64,000 bases of DNA, taken from positions 1,514,501 to 1,578,500 of the forward strand of contig CM032131.1 in assembly GCA_018894105.1 (NCBI GenBank), in the 5' to 3' direction. Both the position numbers and the translations under genes were made by a program. The notes under the pieces were generated by a model. That model was not told the origin of the DNA and made no database searches. It saw only the letters and a list, made by a program, of their open reading frames with translations. Shown piece after piece: positions 48,426-61,500 of the stretch. Source of the stretch: Jacaranda mimosifolia (lineage: Eukaryota > Streptophyta > Magnoliopsida > Lamiales > Bignoniaceae). Every line of letters begins with the position of its first letter. Within the stretch, counting starts at the first letter, position 1.

Positions 48426-49126
48426 ATTTTATTTTTTAAAATTTTCATATAATTCATAATAACATTTGAATTAGAAATTAACTTTTCGGTAATTCTGATC
48501 AAATTAAATTTTTATTGAAAAAGTTTTTCTATCTTTCCTCTTTGACATCCTCATTGTTATTATTCGGACTATTATAAGTCGATTAGTTTTTTTGTCAGGA
48601 AAAAATTCCAAATTAGAAATTAAATTCTGTAATCTAATAGCAATAAATTTTTATTAATTTTTTTTCTCTGTCTTGATTCTTTGAGGGCTTGTATGCTAGG
48701 GAATAACATCCAAACTAGAAAATTTTTGATAATCTAATTACATTAAATTTTTACTGCAATTTTTTCATTTTTCAATTTTTTGCCAGTGAATAGCATTTAA
48801 TTTGGAAATAGTATTTTAGTACTAATCTTATTTCAAATAATTATTCAAAATTTTTAGGCACCTTTCAATATGCTAGAAATGGCATTCAAATTTCAAACAT
48901 ATTTCTTTTAATTCAGATTTTTTGATATCTGATTACCTTAATTTTATGGAAAGTTATTGATAAAGGAAGTTTATTTCTTTATGCAATTATATTAATTACC
49001 TTTTTTCCAATATTTGACCAGATATGAAAAAATATATGTAATGGTGTGAATCTTATCTAATAAAGATTTTATAAAGAGAAAACCCATAGCATAATTATGG
49101 ATTTTTTTTTTTCATCTATAAATTCA
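48426..49126. other. Upstream flank of the defensin-like gene
   Basis: AT-rich and without a gene. The last 160 bp or so (from about 48975) is clearly related to 54595-54712 upstream of the paralogous pseudogene, so the promoter was copied with the gene. Confidence 0.6.
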
Positions 49127-49132
49127 AATCAA
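49127..49132 (+). promoter_or_regulatory. TATA box of defensin-like gene
   Basis: TATAAA lies 66 bp before the ATG at 49193. The paralogous locus has TATAAA at 54713-54718 in the same relative place within conserved flanking sequence, which supports it as the core promoter. Confidence 0.65.
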
Positions 49133-49192
49133 CTCTACCTATTGCTATATGCAACTTAAAGCCCCTTCAGGAATTACAAAGAGACTCAAAGA

Positions 49193-50166
49193 ATGAAGAT
49201 CTCACTTCGCCTTGTTGCTGTCCTGCTCTTAGTTCTACTCTGCAGAGGTAATTTTTTTTCCCCATTCGTCTTCTTTCAATTAGTAATTTAGTTCTATTGG
49301 AATTTAGTTTTTTTTTTTATTATTATTTCTAATTTCAAAGAGTTCTATGTCATTCAAATTTTTATAAATTCAATTTTTTCTTTTCCTTTTCAATATATAC
49401 ATAGATAAGTCAGTTCAATTTAATGTAAGAAATTTCTATGGTCGAATTGGTCCATAATTTTTCATAAGAAAACTACAGTATCAAACCCTTTTATTATAGT
49501 AATCTGTAAATTAGTTGGCTTTGTAGTGGAAGGTATTTGATCTAACTAGTATTTTGAATCTTTGATGGGATTGTGATGAAGATGATGTCTCGACCCTTGA
49601 ACAGTAGTTATGTTTCAAATCAAATATCTTAACAGATTTCTATAATCAATAATTATTGCATTGATCATTCTTTTCTTATCTTTTTCTTTATGAATATTTT
49701 TTGGTGGGATTATAATGACAGGCTCGAGTTTCTTAATATTAATTATATTTTAAATCAAACTTTTTGGGAGAACTCCTATGATCATTGGCCGTCATATTGA
49801 TTATCCTTTTTTGTCCTTTCTGAACTAGAAAAATGGAGATAATCTGACGAAATCATATCCAACACTTTATCTTTTTAAATAATAGTTGTGACTCAAATCA
49901 AACGTAACATTTTAGGAGTACTTCTATAATCATGAGATGTTATATTATAATTTTGAGACGCAATATGTCAGTTTTTTATGTAATAATTTTTTTTTGCAGG
50001 TCACAATGGGACTAATGCAAAAATTTGTTCAAAGCAAATTGTGTTGGAGGGTGCTGAATGCACAGAAGAGTTGTGCGCTCAAACCTGTCAACAAAAGATA
50101 CAAGGACGTGATGTACGAGGTTATTGTATCCAGAGTGATACTTGTAATTGTGTTTATCGTTGTTAG
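49193..50166 (+). CDS. Defensin-like secreted cysteine-rich peptide (DEFL)
   Basis: Exon 1 (49193-49247) and exon 2 (50000-50166) join across a 752-bp GT-AG intron, giving 73 residues. Exon 1 encodes a signal peptide (MKISLRLVAVLLLVLLCRG); the intron falls just at its end, as is usual for plant defensin-like genes. The mature part has eight cysteines in the defensin order: C...C....CxxxC...C....CxC...C (KIC, EC, LCAQTC, YC, TCNC, RC). This is the cysteine-stabilised alpha-beta fold, with an expected four disulfides. Such peptides are secreted and act in defence or in cell signalling, for example in reproductive tissue; the sequence does not say which. It is intact, with a TATA box 66 bp upstream. 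The peptide is too short for a finer family call. Confidence 0.9.
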
Positions 50167-50796
50167 CCATAAAGCAACACCATCACAAGGACTTATGTGA
50201 TGGAAAGCTAATGATTAGGAGTCATTAAGCTCAAAAAAATTTGGAGGCATTTTAATATAATAAACTTAAATTTTTTTATAGCAATTATAAAGTGAAATAC
50301 TTATATTATGATTGAATTGCTGATTTTTTTTTTGTTCAATTTCGGACCACTTCTCAATATTCAATGCAAATATTAATTGACTTAGGGAAAATTAATTATA
50401 TTATTTATTACATCAAGATATTAGTGGCCAATTTAGTATGATCAATTGATGATATCAAAATATTAATAGCCAATTAAATATGATAAATAAAACTATTGTA
50501 GGAGTTAAGCATCTTTCTTATCTAATTAAGTGAATCCATCTCGTGCCTTTAAAAAAATGTAGACAAATGCAAGTGGACATCAAGTCAAGACCTTTTAATT
50601 GGAGAGTCTCGTGGCATCATTGTTATTTTTTGAGAATGACTCCACATTATTTTAAGCTATCCGTGAAGTGAAATCGTGATATTATATAATAATTGATTAT
50701 AGATTTCCTTCGCCTACATTCAAATCATTTCTCAATACTCAATGCAAGTTTCAACTCTCAATATTCAGTGCAGGACTGCAGGTGTTAGTTGCCTTT

Positions 50797-50828
<32 letters not shown>

Positions 50829-52033
50829 TTTTTTTTTTTTACTATCTCTGTATGCATAAATGTATCTTATTATATATTTAATGCTAATTATATTATTAAA
50901 TAATAAAATATCATGAGTTTAATGGTAAGCACACTAAATAGGGTTAATTGCACATTGCCCCCTAACCTATGACCTCTTTTGTACATTACCCCCCAACCAT
51001 TGTCGATGTGCAATTTTACTACCTGAACTATTGAAATGTTTGCCAACACCATCTTTGCCCATTTCCGGTAGAATCCAACCAATCAGTATTGGACACGTGG
51101 ACTGAAGGCACTGAAATATTCTTGTTAGATTCCACCGAAAATGGGCAAATGTGGTGTTGGCGAACATTTTAGTAGTTCAGGTGGTGAAATTGTACATTTT
51201 AATTAGTTCAGGTGATGAAATTGCACATCGACAATAGTTGAGGGGCAATGTGCAAAGGAGGCCATAGAATGGGGGGTTAATTGCAATTATCCCTATAACA
51301 TACAATATTATCCCAACCAAATTGAATTATTAGTTAATTAAATGAAATCGCACTCACATATATACCTGTGAGGTCTGAAGTTTTTTAAACATAATAAGTA
51401 TGTACTTTAAGAGCTGATGTTTCAATAAGCCCACTTAATGAGATGGCTGATCCACATATATACAATTTTATTAATATGTAGGACCATTAAAATAGAATTT
51501 ACTAACATATATATGTATATATATATAAATATATATCTATTGGATAAATTATTATATATTTTTACTTTTCAAGATTGCTATATATAATTGAAAAAAACAT
51601 TCAAATTATAAATTAAATTTGTGGTAATCTAATTACATTGTTTTTTATTGAAAACCATTTTTTTTTTTTATCTCAATGGCCTAATTTCTGGTAATTTAAT
51701 TACACTAATTATCTACTGAAAACCCTTTTTTTTTTTTTTGCTTGTTTGTTTCCATGGCCGGCGAATGGCATCCTATCATCCAAATAGGAAATAAAATTTC
51801 TGGCAATCTTATTTCAAATATTTATCTGAAAATTTTAAGCTTTGATCAAAGGTTGTTTAAATTGGTCATATCTGAATTTAGTTTCTTTTTATCCTCCAAA
51901 TCGTTACATGGTTGAATTCTAAGGCCTTGAATTTGAGAGTTGAAACGCAATACATAATTAGGAATCTTTGAGAGAGTTCCAACAAAAATTCTCCGATACT
52001 TAAATCAGTGGACAATGATTGGACCTGATTCTT
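50167..52033. other. Intergenic with fold-back element and microsatellite
   Basis: No gene is seen. 50170-50790 is the 3' flank. A TTTC microsatellite with T-run lies at 50793-50840 and a fold-back element at about 50940-51296. 51300-52033 is AT-rich with T-runs, partly resembling sequence at 48430-48800 (both contain AAATTTTTATTGAAAA-like and TGGCATCC/CATCC motifs). Confidence 0.5.
50940..51296. mobile_element. Fold-back (Mutator-like) MITE with long inverted arms
   Basis: The left arm (about 50940-51080) starts AGGGTTAATTGCA, and the right arm (about 51125-51296) ends TGCAATTATCCCT. The arms pair over much of their length (GTCGATGTGCAATTT, CCTGAACTA, GCCAACACCA, TTTGCCCATTT on one side and their complements on the other). 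Long inverted arms without coding sequence suggest a Mutator-like MITE. No target duplication was identified. Confidence 0.65.
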
Positions 52034-52059
52034 AAATTAGTGGACGGTGATCAGATGAA

Positions 52060-52169
52060 TTTTTTTTTTTTTTTTTTTATACACAAACACACCAAAAATT
52101 TATTAAAGTTCGAACCCCTAACATCACACTTTATGTATAAGACTTATGTCATTAAGTTAAAGGCCACTT
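52060..52169 (-). mobile_element. tRNA-derived SINE with poly(A) tail
   Basis: Read on the minus strand, the element starts GTGGCCTTTAACTTAATG, a box-A-like region, has the RNA polymerase III box B GGGGTTCGAACT (52107-52118), and ends in a long A-run (plus-strand T-run 52060-52078). It is flanked by a direct repeat of 16-17 bp: GACGGTGATCAGATGAA (52043-52059) and GACGGTTATCGAATGAA (52170-52186), differing at a few positions. This is the structure of a retroposed plant SINE. Confidence 0.75.
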
Positions 52170-53531
52170 GACGGTTATCGAATGAAACACATAAGCTTAG
52201 ATACCATATATGCCAAAAATAATAAGAAAATGGAGTAAAAGTGTTTGATCTTAAGGTATTTATATTAGTCAGCTGACATGGTCCTATCACATTATATTTT
52301 AATGGATGGAAAGAATAGTGTCACGTCCAAATATGAACAATTAAGATAGCAGGTCATACATTATTTCGGGCTACGTGTCCAATTCAATCCACGAAAAAAA
52401 TACGCAAATCTATCATTAGGACAAAATTGTAACTTTAGTCTTACCCATATAGGCTAGTTCCCAGTTGTTAGGAATGACATTCAAATTGGAAATCAGATTT
52501 CTATTAATTCTGATTTTCTGTAATCTGATTACATTAAGATTTATGGTAATTGGTAAATAATAGATTAAGGAAATTATATTAGGTATTCTTTATTAGAAAA
52601 TTATAGAAGTGTGTGCTTGCGCTAGTGTTAGTTGAACCAATAAACATAAGCTAGAAACAGAAACCAAGATAATTTATAACGAGCAATAGCAAATAACTTT
52701 ATATTATCAATAGGAATCACAACTTTAAGTAACATTGAAAAAGGGAGGATCCTACTTGTTGAATTAAATCAGAATATATTAAAGCAAAATCGAGGCATGT
52801 GGAATCACAGCTTCCTTAAGGCTTTATTCCTCCCCCAACCGGTACTTGAAGGACTTCGACGAACAATCTCCCAAGATACAACGATTCTTCCACAGCCAAA
52901 GGCAGTACTCTAATTGGTTGTGACATCGAACCTATTGATTTGAGACTCTTTCTTTGTAATGATACTACAATGTACTATGTATGCAGTATGTATGCCAAAG
53001 TGCTTGTGAATTGTTGGTGCAATGTATGGAATTTCTGTGATCGGTAAGAATCAAGTAGTCGAGGCAAGAGTTGGCTCTCTATTTTTAAGACGAATTAGCC
53101 ATGCACTGGTGCTAACGACAACTGGCTATCGTCTCCCAAGATACAACGTAATTCAGACGATAGCAGCACTACAAACCATCTGATCTCTTGAACTTTAGGC
53201 ATATTGAACTCTCAGGACTATGCTCATAATGTTGTATGAAAGATGTTGTGTATCATGTATGATTGTATTGCTTCTTAGATGTAATACAGGATTGATCTTT
53301 TTATAGTGCCAAAGTAGCAGCTGAAGAGGTAGTCATAAATGGCATTAATGCTGCTGCAAATTTCCAACATAGAAGTTGGAAAGACACAGTCCAAATACAT
53401 CCACTGGAGATAAGGAAAACTCGTGCAGTCCAAATACATCCGTTGTAGGATTTATTTTATTCATTTTTCAATTTCTAGAAAGATAAGCTGAAATTAATTT
53501 CAAAAGTTTGAAGGCTTTTTCCTGTTGTGAC

Positions 53532-54034
53532 TGTTGGGGCTTCAAAATAATTCAGACTATTGGGCTAAAAATAATTCAGATTAAATTTGGCCAAAAGGTT
53601 AATATTGGACTGGAAGCCCAATTTAGCCCAATCCAGCCGACCGGACGGGCGGCGGCGGCGGCGGCGTGTGCGTGTGTGGGTTGAATTGAACCCACCATCA
53701 TATATGCCTTCTTCCCTCCAAACACTTGTGGTACCTCTAAGGGGCCCATCCCTTACCTCCACTTTTAAGACATATATTCAAGTCCACCTTTTACAATGTG
53801 GGATGGAGTTTCAAGTAGCTTAGTCCATTCCTTTGGCTCATTCTACTCTGCTTAGTCAACTTTCAAGTAGCTCACTCTGACCATTAATTTCTTATTCATT
53901 TGAAATTGATTTTGGGCAATTAAATACATTATCGTCATCTACCTATGGTGTAGTTTACGATGATCACCAATTTCTTACAAATTAATATCTCGAGCATACT
54001 TAAAAATTTGGTCAAAGTAGACCAATTTCCAACA
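53532..54034. repeat. Possible solo LTR (TGTTGG...CCAACA-like)
   Basis: The segment begins TGTTGGGGCTTC and ends ATTTCCAACA, the form of many short plant LTRs. It contains a GGC/GT-rich patch (53645-53680). The 5-mers outside do not match, so this is tentative. 52190-53531 is non-coding and without clear structure, apart from a twice-occurring CTCCCAAGATACAACG (about 52869 and 53130). Confidence 0.3.
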
Positions 54035-54787
54035 TGAATGTGTGTCACCCCCTTCTAACTAGTCCTATTTATAGGTGTTACATGGCTACATGAAGAGACA
54101 TAGTTCAATGAGACTACAATACTCCTTCATAGTGAGTAATTAATTGAGCAACCCAAAAGACTAAGTGTGAAGAGACACTCTTTTAATAAGGCAATTAATT
54201 TGGCAAATGAATAGGCATGCCAGTAATTTCAAAGGTTATTTCTGTAAAGGTGTGACTTTTGAATTGAAAATTAAAATATTGTCCAAAATAAATTAATATG
54301 ATCACACCCACACTCACGCAGCACCCAAGCTATATAAAATATATCACTTAGATATAAGATAGCTTGATTTGACCCTTGGTCTGCCCACAAAATTGTCTTT
54401 TCAAGAAGCTCACTTTAAACTTCATTTTCTCATTCAGTCTTTCATTAATTTAGCATGTAAATACACTATTAACATCTTCTCATTAAGATGTATACATTAA
54501 GGATATGTCTTTTTGAATTTAATATTCAAGACCATCTTTTCATGTCACACCAAATTGGTGGTTCATATGCCACATGCTAAATTCTACATTCTTTTATGCA
54601 ATTATATTTATTACCTCTTTTCCACAATAAATAAGATATGAAAATCTGTAATTATATGGATATAATTTTATAAAGAGAAAAACCATACCATAATTATGAC
54701 TTTTTTCCCACCTATAAACTCAAATTAACTTTACCTATTGTTATGTGCAAATTTAAGCCCTGCAAAAGTAACATAGAGACTGAAAGC

Positions 54788-55726
54788 ATGAAGACCTCGC
54801 TTCGCCTTGTTGTTCTCCTACTTCTAGTTCTACTTTGTAGAGGTGATTTTATTTGTTCATTCTTTTTTTCCATTCATCTTTTTTCAATTAGTAATTTAGT
54901 TCTATTTAAATTTAGTTTTTTATTTATAATTTCAATGAGTGATGTACATGTCATTCAAATTTTCAAAATCAATTCCCTTTTCTTTTCTTTTTTAATACAT
55001 GAATTAAATATGAAAAACCAACTCAATTGAGAAAACTATAATTTGTTATAAGGAGGACAGGAATTCGAATTGGCTTAAATTGTAACCTATGACCTAGTCA
55101 CTTTTTTAATTAAATATTTTAGTTGGATTATAGTGATCGACTCATCTTTTAGATAAATTTATGATCATGACTTGTTACAGTGATTCTCCTTTTCATGGTC
55201 CTTTTTATAAATATTAAATGTTTTTTGGTGGAACTGTGGTAATGAGTTCACCATTTGGTTAATAATTATACCGTAAATTGAAATTTTGTGGATTTCAATT
55301 ATGGTTATTCTTTTTTCAATTTTTTATAAATGCTGAGTGTTTCACTTTGGATCCTCTATTTTATTTTATATTCAATCTTCTATTCTAATATGATGAATAT
55401 ATATAAAGTGATTAGATAACGCATTTAACATATATCATAAAATGAAATAGAAGATTAAAATACGAAATAAATTAGAAAAACAAATACGAAATAAATTAGA
55501 AAAACCAGATTGCAAACATTTATGTAATACATAATACAAAATCAATTTTGTTGATTTTTGTTTTCGGGTCAATACGAAAGCAAGCAAAAATTTGCTTAAA
55601 GGAAATTATGTTGCTAGCTGTACTGAGAAATTATGTGTTGTGATCTGCAGACAGAAGATACAAGGAAGCAATGTACAAGGAAATTGTATAGCAAGTGATA
55701 CTTGTAATTGTATTTATCGTTGGTAG
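54788..55726 (+). pseudogene. Defensin-like gene copy, inactivated
   Basis: This is a paralogue of the gene at 49193. Exon 1 (54788-54842) is intact and encodes MKTSLRLVVLLLLVLLCRG with a good donor. The exon-2 remnant lies at about 55568-55726. Three defects are seen. The acceptor position reads TTCGGGTC where the intact gene has TTGCAGGTC, so the AG is gone. The frame is broken in exon 2: the piece with KICLKE and the piece with CTEKLCVVICRQKIQGSNVQ are in different frames. The eighth cysteine is tryptophan (CIYRW before the stop). The promoter and TATA box (54713-54718) are still recognisable. Confidence 0.85.
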
Positions 55727-57706
55727 GACATTAATGTCTAATAAATTTGGAGACTTTATTGTAATATAATAAAGTATTACATTTCACCTTTGCTTTCTGA
55801 AGAAATTTTACGCATTGATAAAATGAAAATATTCACGTTATGGTTATTGAATTTTGTATTGTTCAATGGTGTATAATTCTCAATATTTGATGTAAGTATT
55901 GGTTGCCTTCTCTTTGTTTTTTCCTTTTACAATTTATTAAATTATGATATCAATATCTAATTTAATATGGTCGACGATAATAAAATATTAATTATTAATT
56001 AAATATAATCATGGAAAGTATTATATATTGATATAGACAAATATGCTCATATAGACTTGAACACAAGGTGTTCTACATCGAAGAAACCTTAAAAGAGGAA
56101 ATGGTGAAAATTGAAAAAAGAAACAAATGTAAAGATAAAAATAATTTTCAAAATGAAGGGTCTAATTTCTTATCTTACCATTTTTTTTTTTCTTCCTTCT
56201 TTATTTTCGGACAAAAGATGGATTTGAACACAATTGTTGAAATAAAAGAAATTTAAGAGAATGAAAAGGAAGATGAATTTTAGAAAAAATTACTAAAACA
56301 CCTTAAACTAAAATTTTATATCTAAAAATCATAAAATTATTTTTCAATCTAAAAACTTATTCCACAAATTTTTTATTCCAAAAGTCTAACTATTAGCCAC
56401 TACGAAAAAATATAATATTAATGACAAAATAATAAGTGATAAAGAGAAAGTTGTCACTAATAACATGTATTGAGTAACAATAGCTTTTATCTTGTCACTG
56501 ATGATATATTTTTAAGTGACAAGAATTTTTATCTTGTCACAACATGACTCAATAGTGACAAAAGTTAATGTTTTAAGTTGTCACCATTAGCAATTAGTGA
56601 CACCCCTATAGTGACAATTTAGTGACAATAAAAATTGTCACTATAATTTGTGACAAGTTTTTTATTGTCACCATAGGTGTGTCACTAATTGTTTATAGTG
56701 ACAACTTTAACATTATTCTTGTCACTATTAAGTTTGTAAAAATCATTAAGATGATAAAATTAAATTTTTTGTCACTTAATATACATAATTAATAACAACT
56801 TTTGTATTGCCACTTACTATTTTGTCACTAATTTATCTTTTTCTTGTAGTGAGCTTTTACCTTATTTTTTTTCTTACATTAAATTTTCTTGTAGAGATAA
56901 TTTATCTGAATTTCTTACATTAAATTTTTTTTACTTATTAATATATATATATATATATATAAATAATTTTTTTAATGTGTTCACTAATTTGTAGTAAATT
57001 TTTTTCTAAAAGTTAACTTATGAATTTAAAAAAAAATTAATCTTTTTATTGAGTTCATTTGTTATTAAAAATTAAAATTATCTATGACATAATTCAAATG
57101 TATCTAAAAATTCAAGAAATATATTACTCTAAAAAAATTATTTTATTAAAGTTAAAAACTTAAAATCATCATTAATAAAAATCAATTTACAATCTAAAAA
57201 AGTTTTTCCTATTAACAAGTTTATTTATTAAATTTCTTATTTTAGCGAGTCAAGAATAATTTAGTCAAATAGTTAGCTACTTTTTTTTCTTTTCTTTTTT
57301 GGAGTAAGAAATTGATAAAATGGGTATTTTAGTTTAAAAAATAAATTAACAGGTGTGTTGGATATAAAAAATATATTTTTGCTAAATTTTTATTCTTGAT
57401 TTATAGAAACAGAAGACTTACGATTTATAAATATATGAGCAAATAACTAAAAAATTTAACTATAATTTTTATTTTTGATGCAAACAATTTATATTTATAT
57501 ATATTTTTGATAAAAAAAAGCACCAATGACTAAGTAAAAATAACATACATTTAACATGTGACTCTCCTAATACGATATCTTTCATAATAATATCATAACG
57601 CCACGTTGCCATTATAGCCATCTTCGATTTCATCAAAGAAACAAGAGAAAAGGATTGCTTTGTTTTCTCTCTCAACTTCGATCTCTCACACTCATGCAAT
57701 TGCAGA
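55727..57706. other. Intergenic, AT-rich, upstream of the chloroplast protein gene
   Basis: No gene is seen. Apart from the CACTA miniature element it is low-complexity AT-rich sequence. 57560-57706, with lower AT content and CTCTCAACTTC-type tracts, is the probable 5' UTR of the next gene. Confidence 0.5.
56398..56851. mobile_element. CACTA-type miniature element with AGC target duplication
   Basis: The 454-bp element begins CACTACGAAAAAA and ends TTTTTCTTGTAGTG, flanked by AGC on both sides (56395-56397 and 56852-56854). The interior is packed with both orientations of TAGTGACAA/TTGTCACTA units, comparable with the subterminal arrays of the CACTA element at 31608. It has no coding capacity. 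Confidence 0.88.
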
Positions 57707-58496
57707 ATGACAGCTCTATCCAATTCCTTTGTGATTTCTAAACACCCTTCTCTTCATTTCTCATCAGGTAAATCATTTAATCCATTTCATTATTACATTT
57801 TTCGGTTACTCTTTTTTATGTTAAAATCTTCATTTTTTTTCATTGTCCAAAATTTGTTGTTTTTGCATTGTTGATGTGTTCCATAATATATTCTTGAATA
57901 CTTATTTTTCTAAGATCTCAATACTTTTAGTTTTTAAGTTCATGTTTTCTGTACAATTTTTTTGTGTTTGATTTTTTTTTTCTTTGTTTTCAGATAGAGA
58001 AGGAAATGTTTGATTAGATTAGAATTGCAGGTGTTTGATGTGGGTGGATCTATTGAGCACCTTAAGAATTTGGTGTTTAATTGAAAAGATATCTAATGCT
58101 AAGAGTTGTTTGAATGAGTTTGAAATCAATTCTCAAATGAGAAATAAATTGAAATGTTATTACATAATGAAAGCTTTTGACTTTCCTCCATGAAGTCATT
58201 GTAGTATAGCTGGATGACTTTCTGGCCTTAGTTTTTAAAGCATGTAGAAGTGTGCTACTTTGGAATATTCTGCTTTTGGAAGAACTGCATTTCATATGTA
58301 AGATACTCCATAAGCAACTCCTGAATATATGAGTGCTCCATGATGTGGCTGCAATCAATGTTTTTGTTACTTCTTAGACATATTGGTCTTGTAGCCCATT
58401 TGTGCATCACAATATGAGGTTAGGCTTTCTCGTTCTATTGTTGATTGGTTATCTAAAGGAATAGGGGAGAAAGCCTTAATTTCAAATCCATCAAAA

Positions 58497-58528
<32 letters not shown>

Positions 58529-61500
58529 CTGTATATATATATATATATATATATTTGTCTATATATAGTGGGAGAGGAAGATGGAGAGGTGTTGGGAAGA
58601 GGCTATCAACACTGAAGCTTCTGCATGTGTCTAATATCTTAATGTGAGACCATATAAAGGTCCTGAAAATTCTGAGGTTCAGAAAGATAGCTCTGCTCTC
58701 TTTGCAATTATTCCTATTTCGAAGAAACAAAGAACCTCAAATTTCTATGTTCATTTTAGAATGTGTTGGAATCCAACAAAAAGTCATGTTGTAGAAAGGT
58801 TTTGAAATGGTGACTTATCTTTTAAGTAGGTTTGCTGGAAAGTGCTTTTGTTAGCTTCATCTTGGCATTGTTTTGAACATAAATTAGTCAAATATAATAT
58901 GTATTTTCAGGAGATATTTGGCAGTATGCAATATTTTATATCTCTTTCAGCAAATGATTTTGAGAAACAGACTTATTCTAATTTCAAGATGATTAAACTG
59001 TATGTATAAAAGAATAATCTAAAATGCTTCATGTTTTATTTCTAAATCTTTCACGATTATTCTTGCTTTGAGTATGTCAATTTGTGATGAATGAGTAAAG
59101 TTGGAAACTATCATATTAATCTAGCTGTTTTGAACACTCATTTTATTGCAATTTTTTTGTATACTTCTTCTCAGCATATTGGGTTTTCTGCTTCTTTAAG
59201 ATTTTTCAACAAATATTTTGTTCCAATTAAAGCATTTCTTCATTAACATACTTGATATTTGAAAGCATATATGCGATATCACCATTTTATGCAATCTAAT
59301 GGAGACCTTTGCATCATTTTGTTACAACCATTAATGAATGTTTAAGAAATATGATACACTATCTTTTGTAAAATTGTTGCTGATGGAAACTTATGAGAAA
59401 GTGAAATAACATAAAAGACATGTTATAACTCAAAATTCTGTCACTTTTTTGTTGCTTCTAGTGAAAATAAACACTTATTGTCATAAGATATAAATCCAAA
59501 GGAGTTTAGTTGATCTTTGTGTGCTAGTATTTCTTACTTGCAGCTAGTGGCTTGCCAAGCCCCTTCTTTTCTTTGTCAATTATAGATTCTTGAGAAGGAA
59601 AAGAATTATTTCCATTTATATGTTGATGGTTGCAAGATCTTTTCATCAAAGTGGCCCCACCATTTAATCACTTTATTAAATAATTTGTGTGGTTGGCAAA
59701 TGCTTGTTAAAAATGTATATAACTAATCGTGTAGGAATTTTGGTTTATTGATAGGAATTTTAAGATTTTATTGGATAACATTTAGTTTTAAAATTCAGGA
59801 TTTATTCCAAATGTTCAATAACTTGATTTATAATGAAGAAGTAAATTCTCCATTGGTTATTTTGTGTGCTGCTCTATTATTTGCCAGTGCAATTGCTAAA
59901 TGTGCACCATTCCTCTTCATATATGGCTTGACAATGTAGGTATCTAATCATATATGACATTTTATATTTAATGAGTATGGTTAACATTGTTTTTTTGTGT
60001 TAGGTTCTTCATTGAGATCAGCAGACCATTGTGTAGGGCCCACTAACTTGGCCTTTAGTTTTAAGGGCATAAGGAAATCATTTGCCCAAAGAAAGGCACT
60101 CATAGTTCAAGCAAGTTACATGTATTGTCTTCTCATTCAAGTTATAAGTATTCCCTTAAAATTCAAGGGAAATTATCTAAAGATATCTAATAGCACTATG
60201 TATTTGATGCAGTGATGATGGAAGACCAAGCAGTGCAAGTATCTTTATTGGTGGCTTTGTTTTAGGAGGATTAATAGTTGGCACACTTGGTTGTGTGTAT
60301 GCACCTCAGGTAGATCAGTTTATTGTTATCTTTGCATGAACCGCCAATTTCTCATTCGCTCGGTGCTATGCATGATCGCCTTAGTTTTTGTAATCTTGAC
60401 ATAGAAATACCTATTTGTTGTTGCAATGGGATTTCTTTATTTCTTTTATTTCCTTTTTGTGTGTATATGTGTGATACAAATTGAAGGTAGAAGCTAATTA
60501 TACTATTTTGTAAAGGGAATTAGTCTTGCTTGTCTCACAGATCAGCAGGGCTTTAACTGGTGCTGACAAAAAGGATTTGATGAAAAAGCTGCCCAAGTTT
60601 ATCTATGATGAAGAAAAAGTTGTGGAGGTAAGTTGCTTTCTTGTCTTAACTGAATCATCTATCTTTATCTCCTTTTACTTAGCAATGGATGATAAATGTA
60701 TATGAATTTAGAAGGAAGTTTTTGCTTAAGATGCTTGCAAGATAAGTTGATAACTTATTGCCATTTTTTAACTCATCAAGAATCCAGCTAACTTTAGATC
60801 CTCAGAATTGATTAATATGATCAACAGAAGAACCTCTACTTTTTGGCTGAGTGAATTTTTCTTATATGTTGCATTGTAAATGCACAATTCAATATCTTTA
60901 CTCTTTCTTTCCTATGCCAAAAGCAATTCAAATAGTTATCTTTTTACCTGGAAATATTTGACTCTAAAACATGTTACTTGGGGATGAATATCATATCATT
61001 ATGTCATATAGAAATATTAGAAAGATTGCTAAAGCTCTCGCATCTGGATAATGGAAAAGTAAACATAACTCTACTGATTCTCCTCCACCTCCTCATCTTC
61101 TTCCTCTCTAGCTTCTTTTCTTTTTTTAGTTCCCACACACTACAGTTTAATCAATGGAAAATATATACAATTAAAGCATGGCTATGATTATTCAGAGTAG
61201 ATGTTCTCATAACTAATCCCCATTATGACCAATATGTAGCTGATTATTATTATTTTTAATATATTAATTTTTCTATGAGTAATTTTCCTAGTTAATCTCT
61301 TGCATGCACTTCTAGCAAACAAGGCTATGGATTGATAACTAACACTTTTTATTGCTTTGTTATTTGAAGAAAAAAATTACACTTGCTATGAAATTTTGTA
61401 GCTACAATTTGTGCCACAGTTATGAAATTAATTTTATAGCAAATTTCCATAGAGGTTACCTAGTTCTTTGTATTTATTTTTCATAATTAATGTTTAATAT

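Noticed and set aside
52620..53530. Possible retrotransposon interior between the SINE and the TGTTGG segment
   Set aside because: Only a repeated CTCCCAAGATACAACG phrase was found; no LTR pair, primer site or coding motif.
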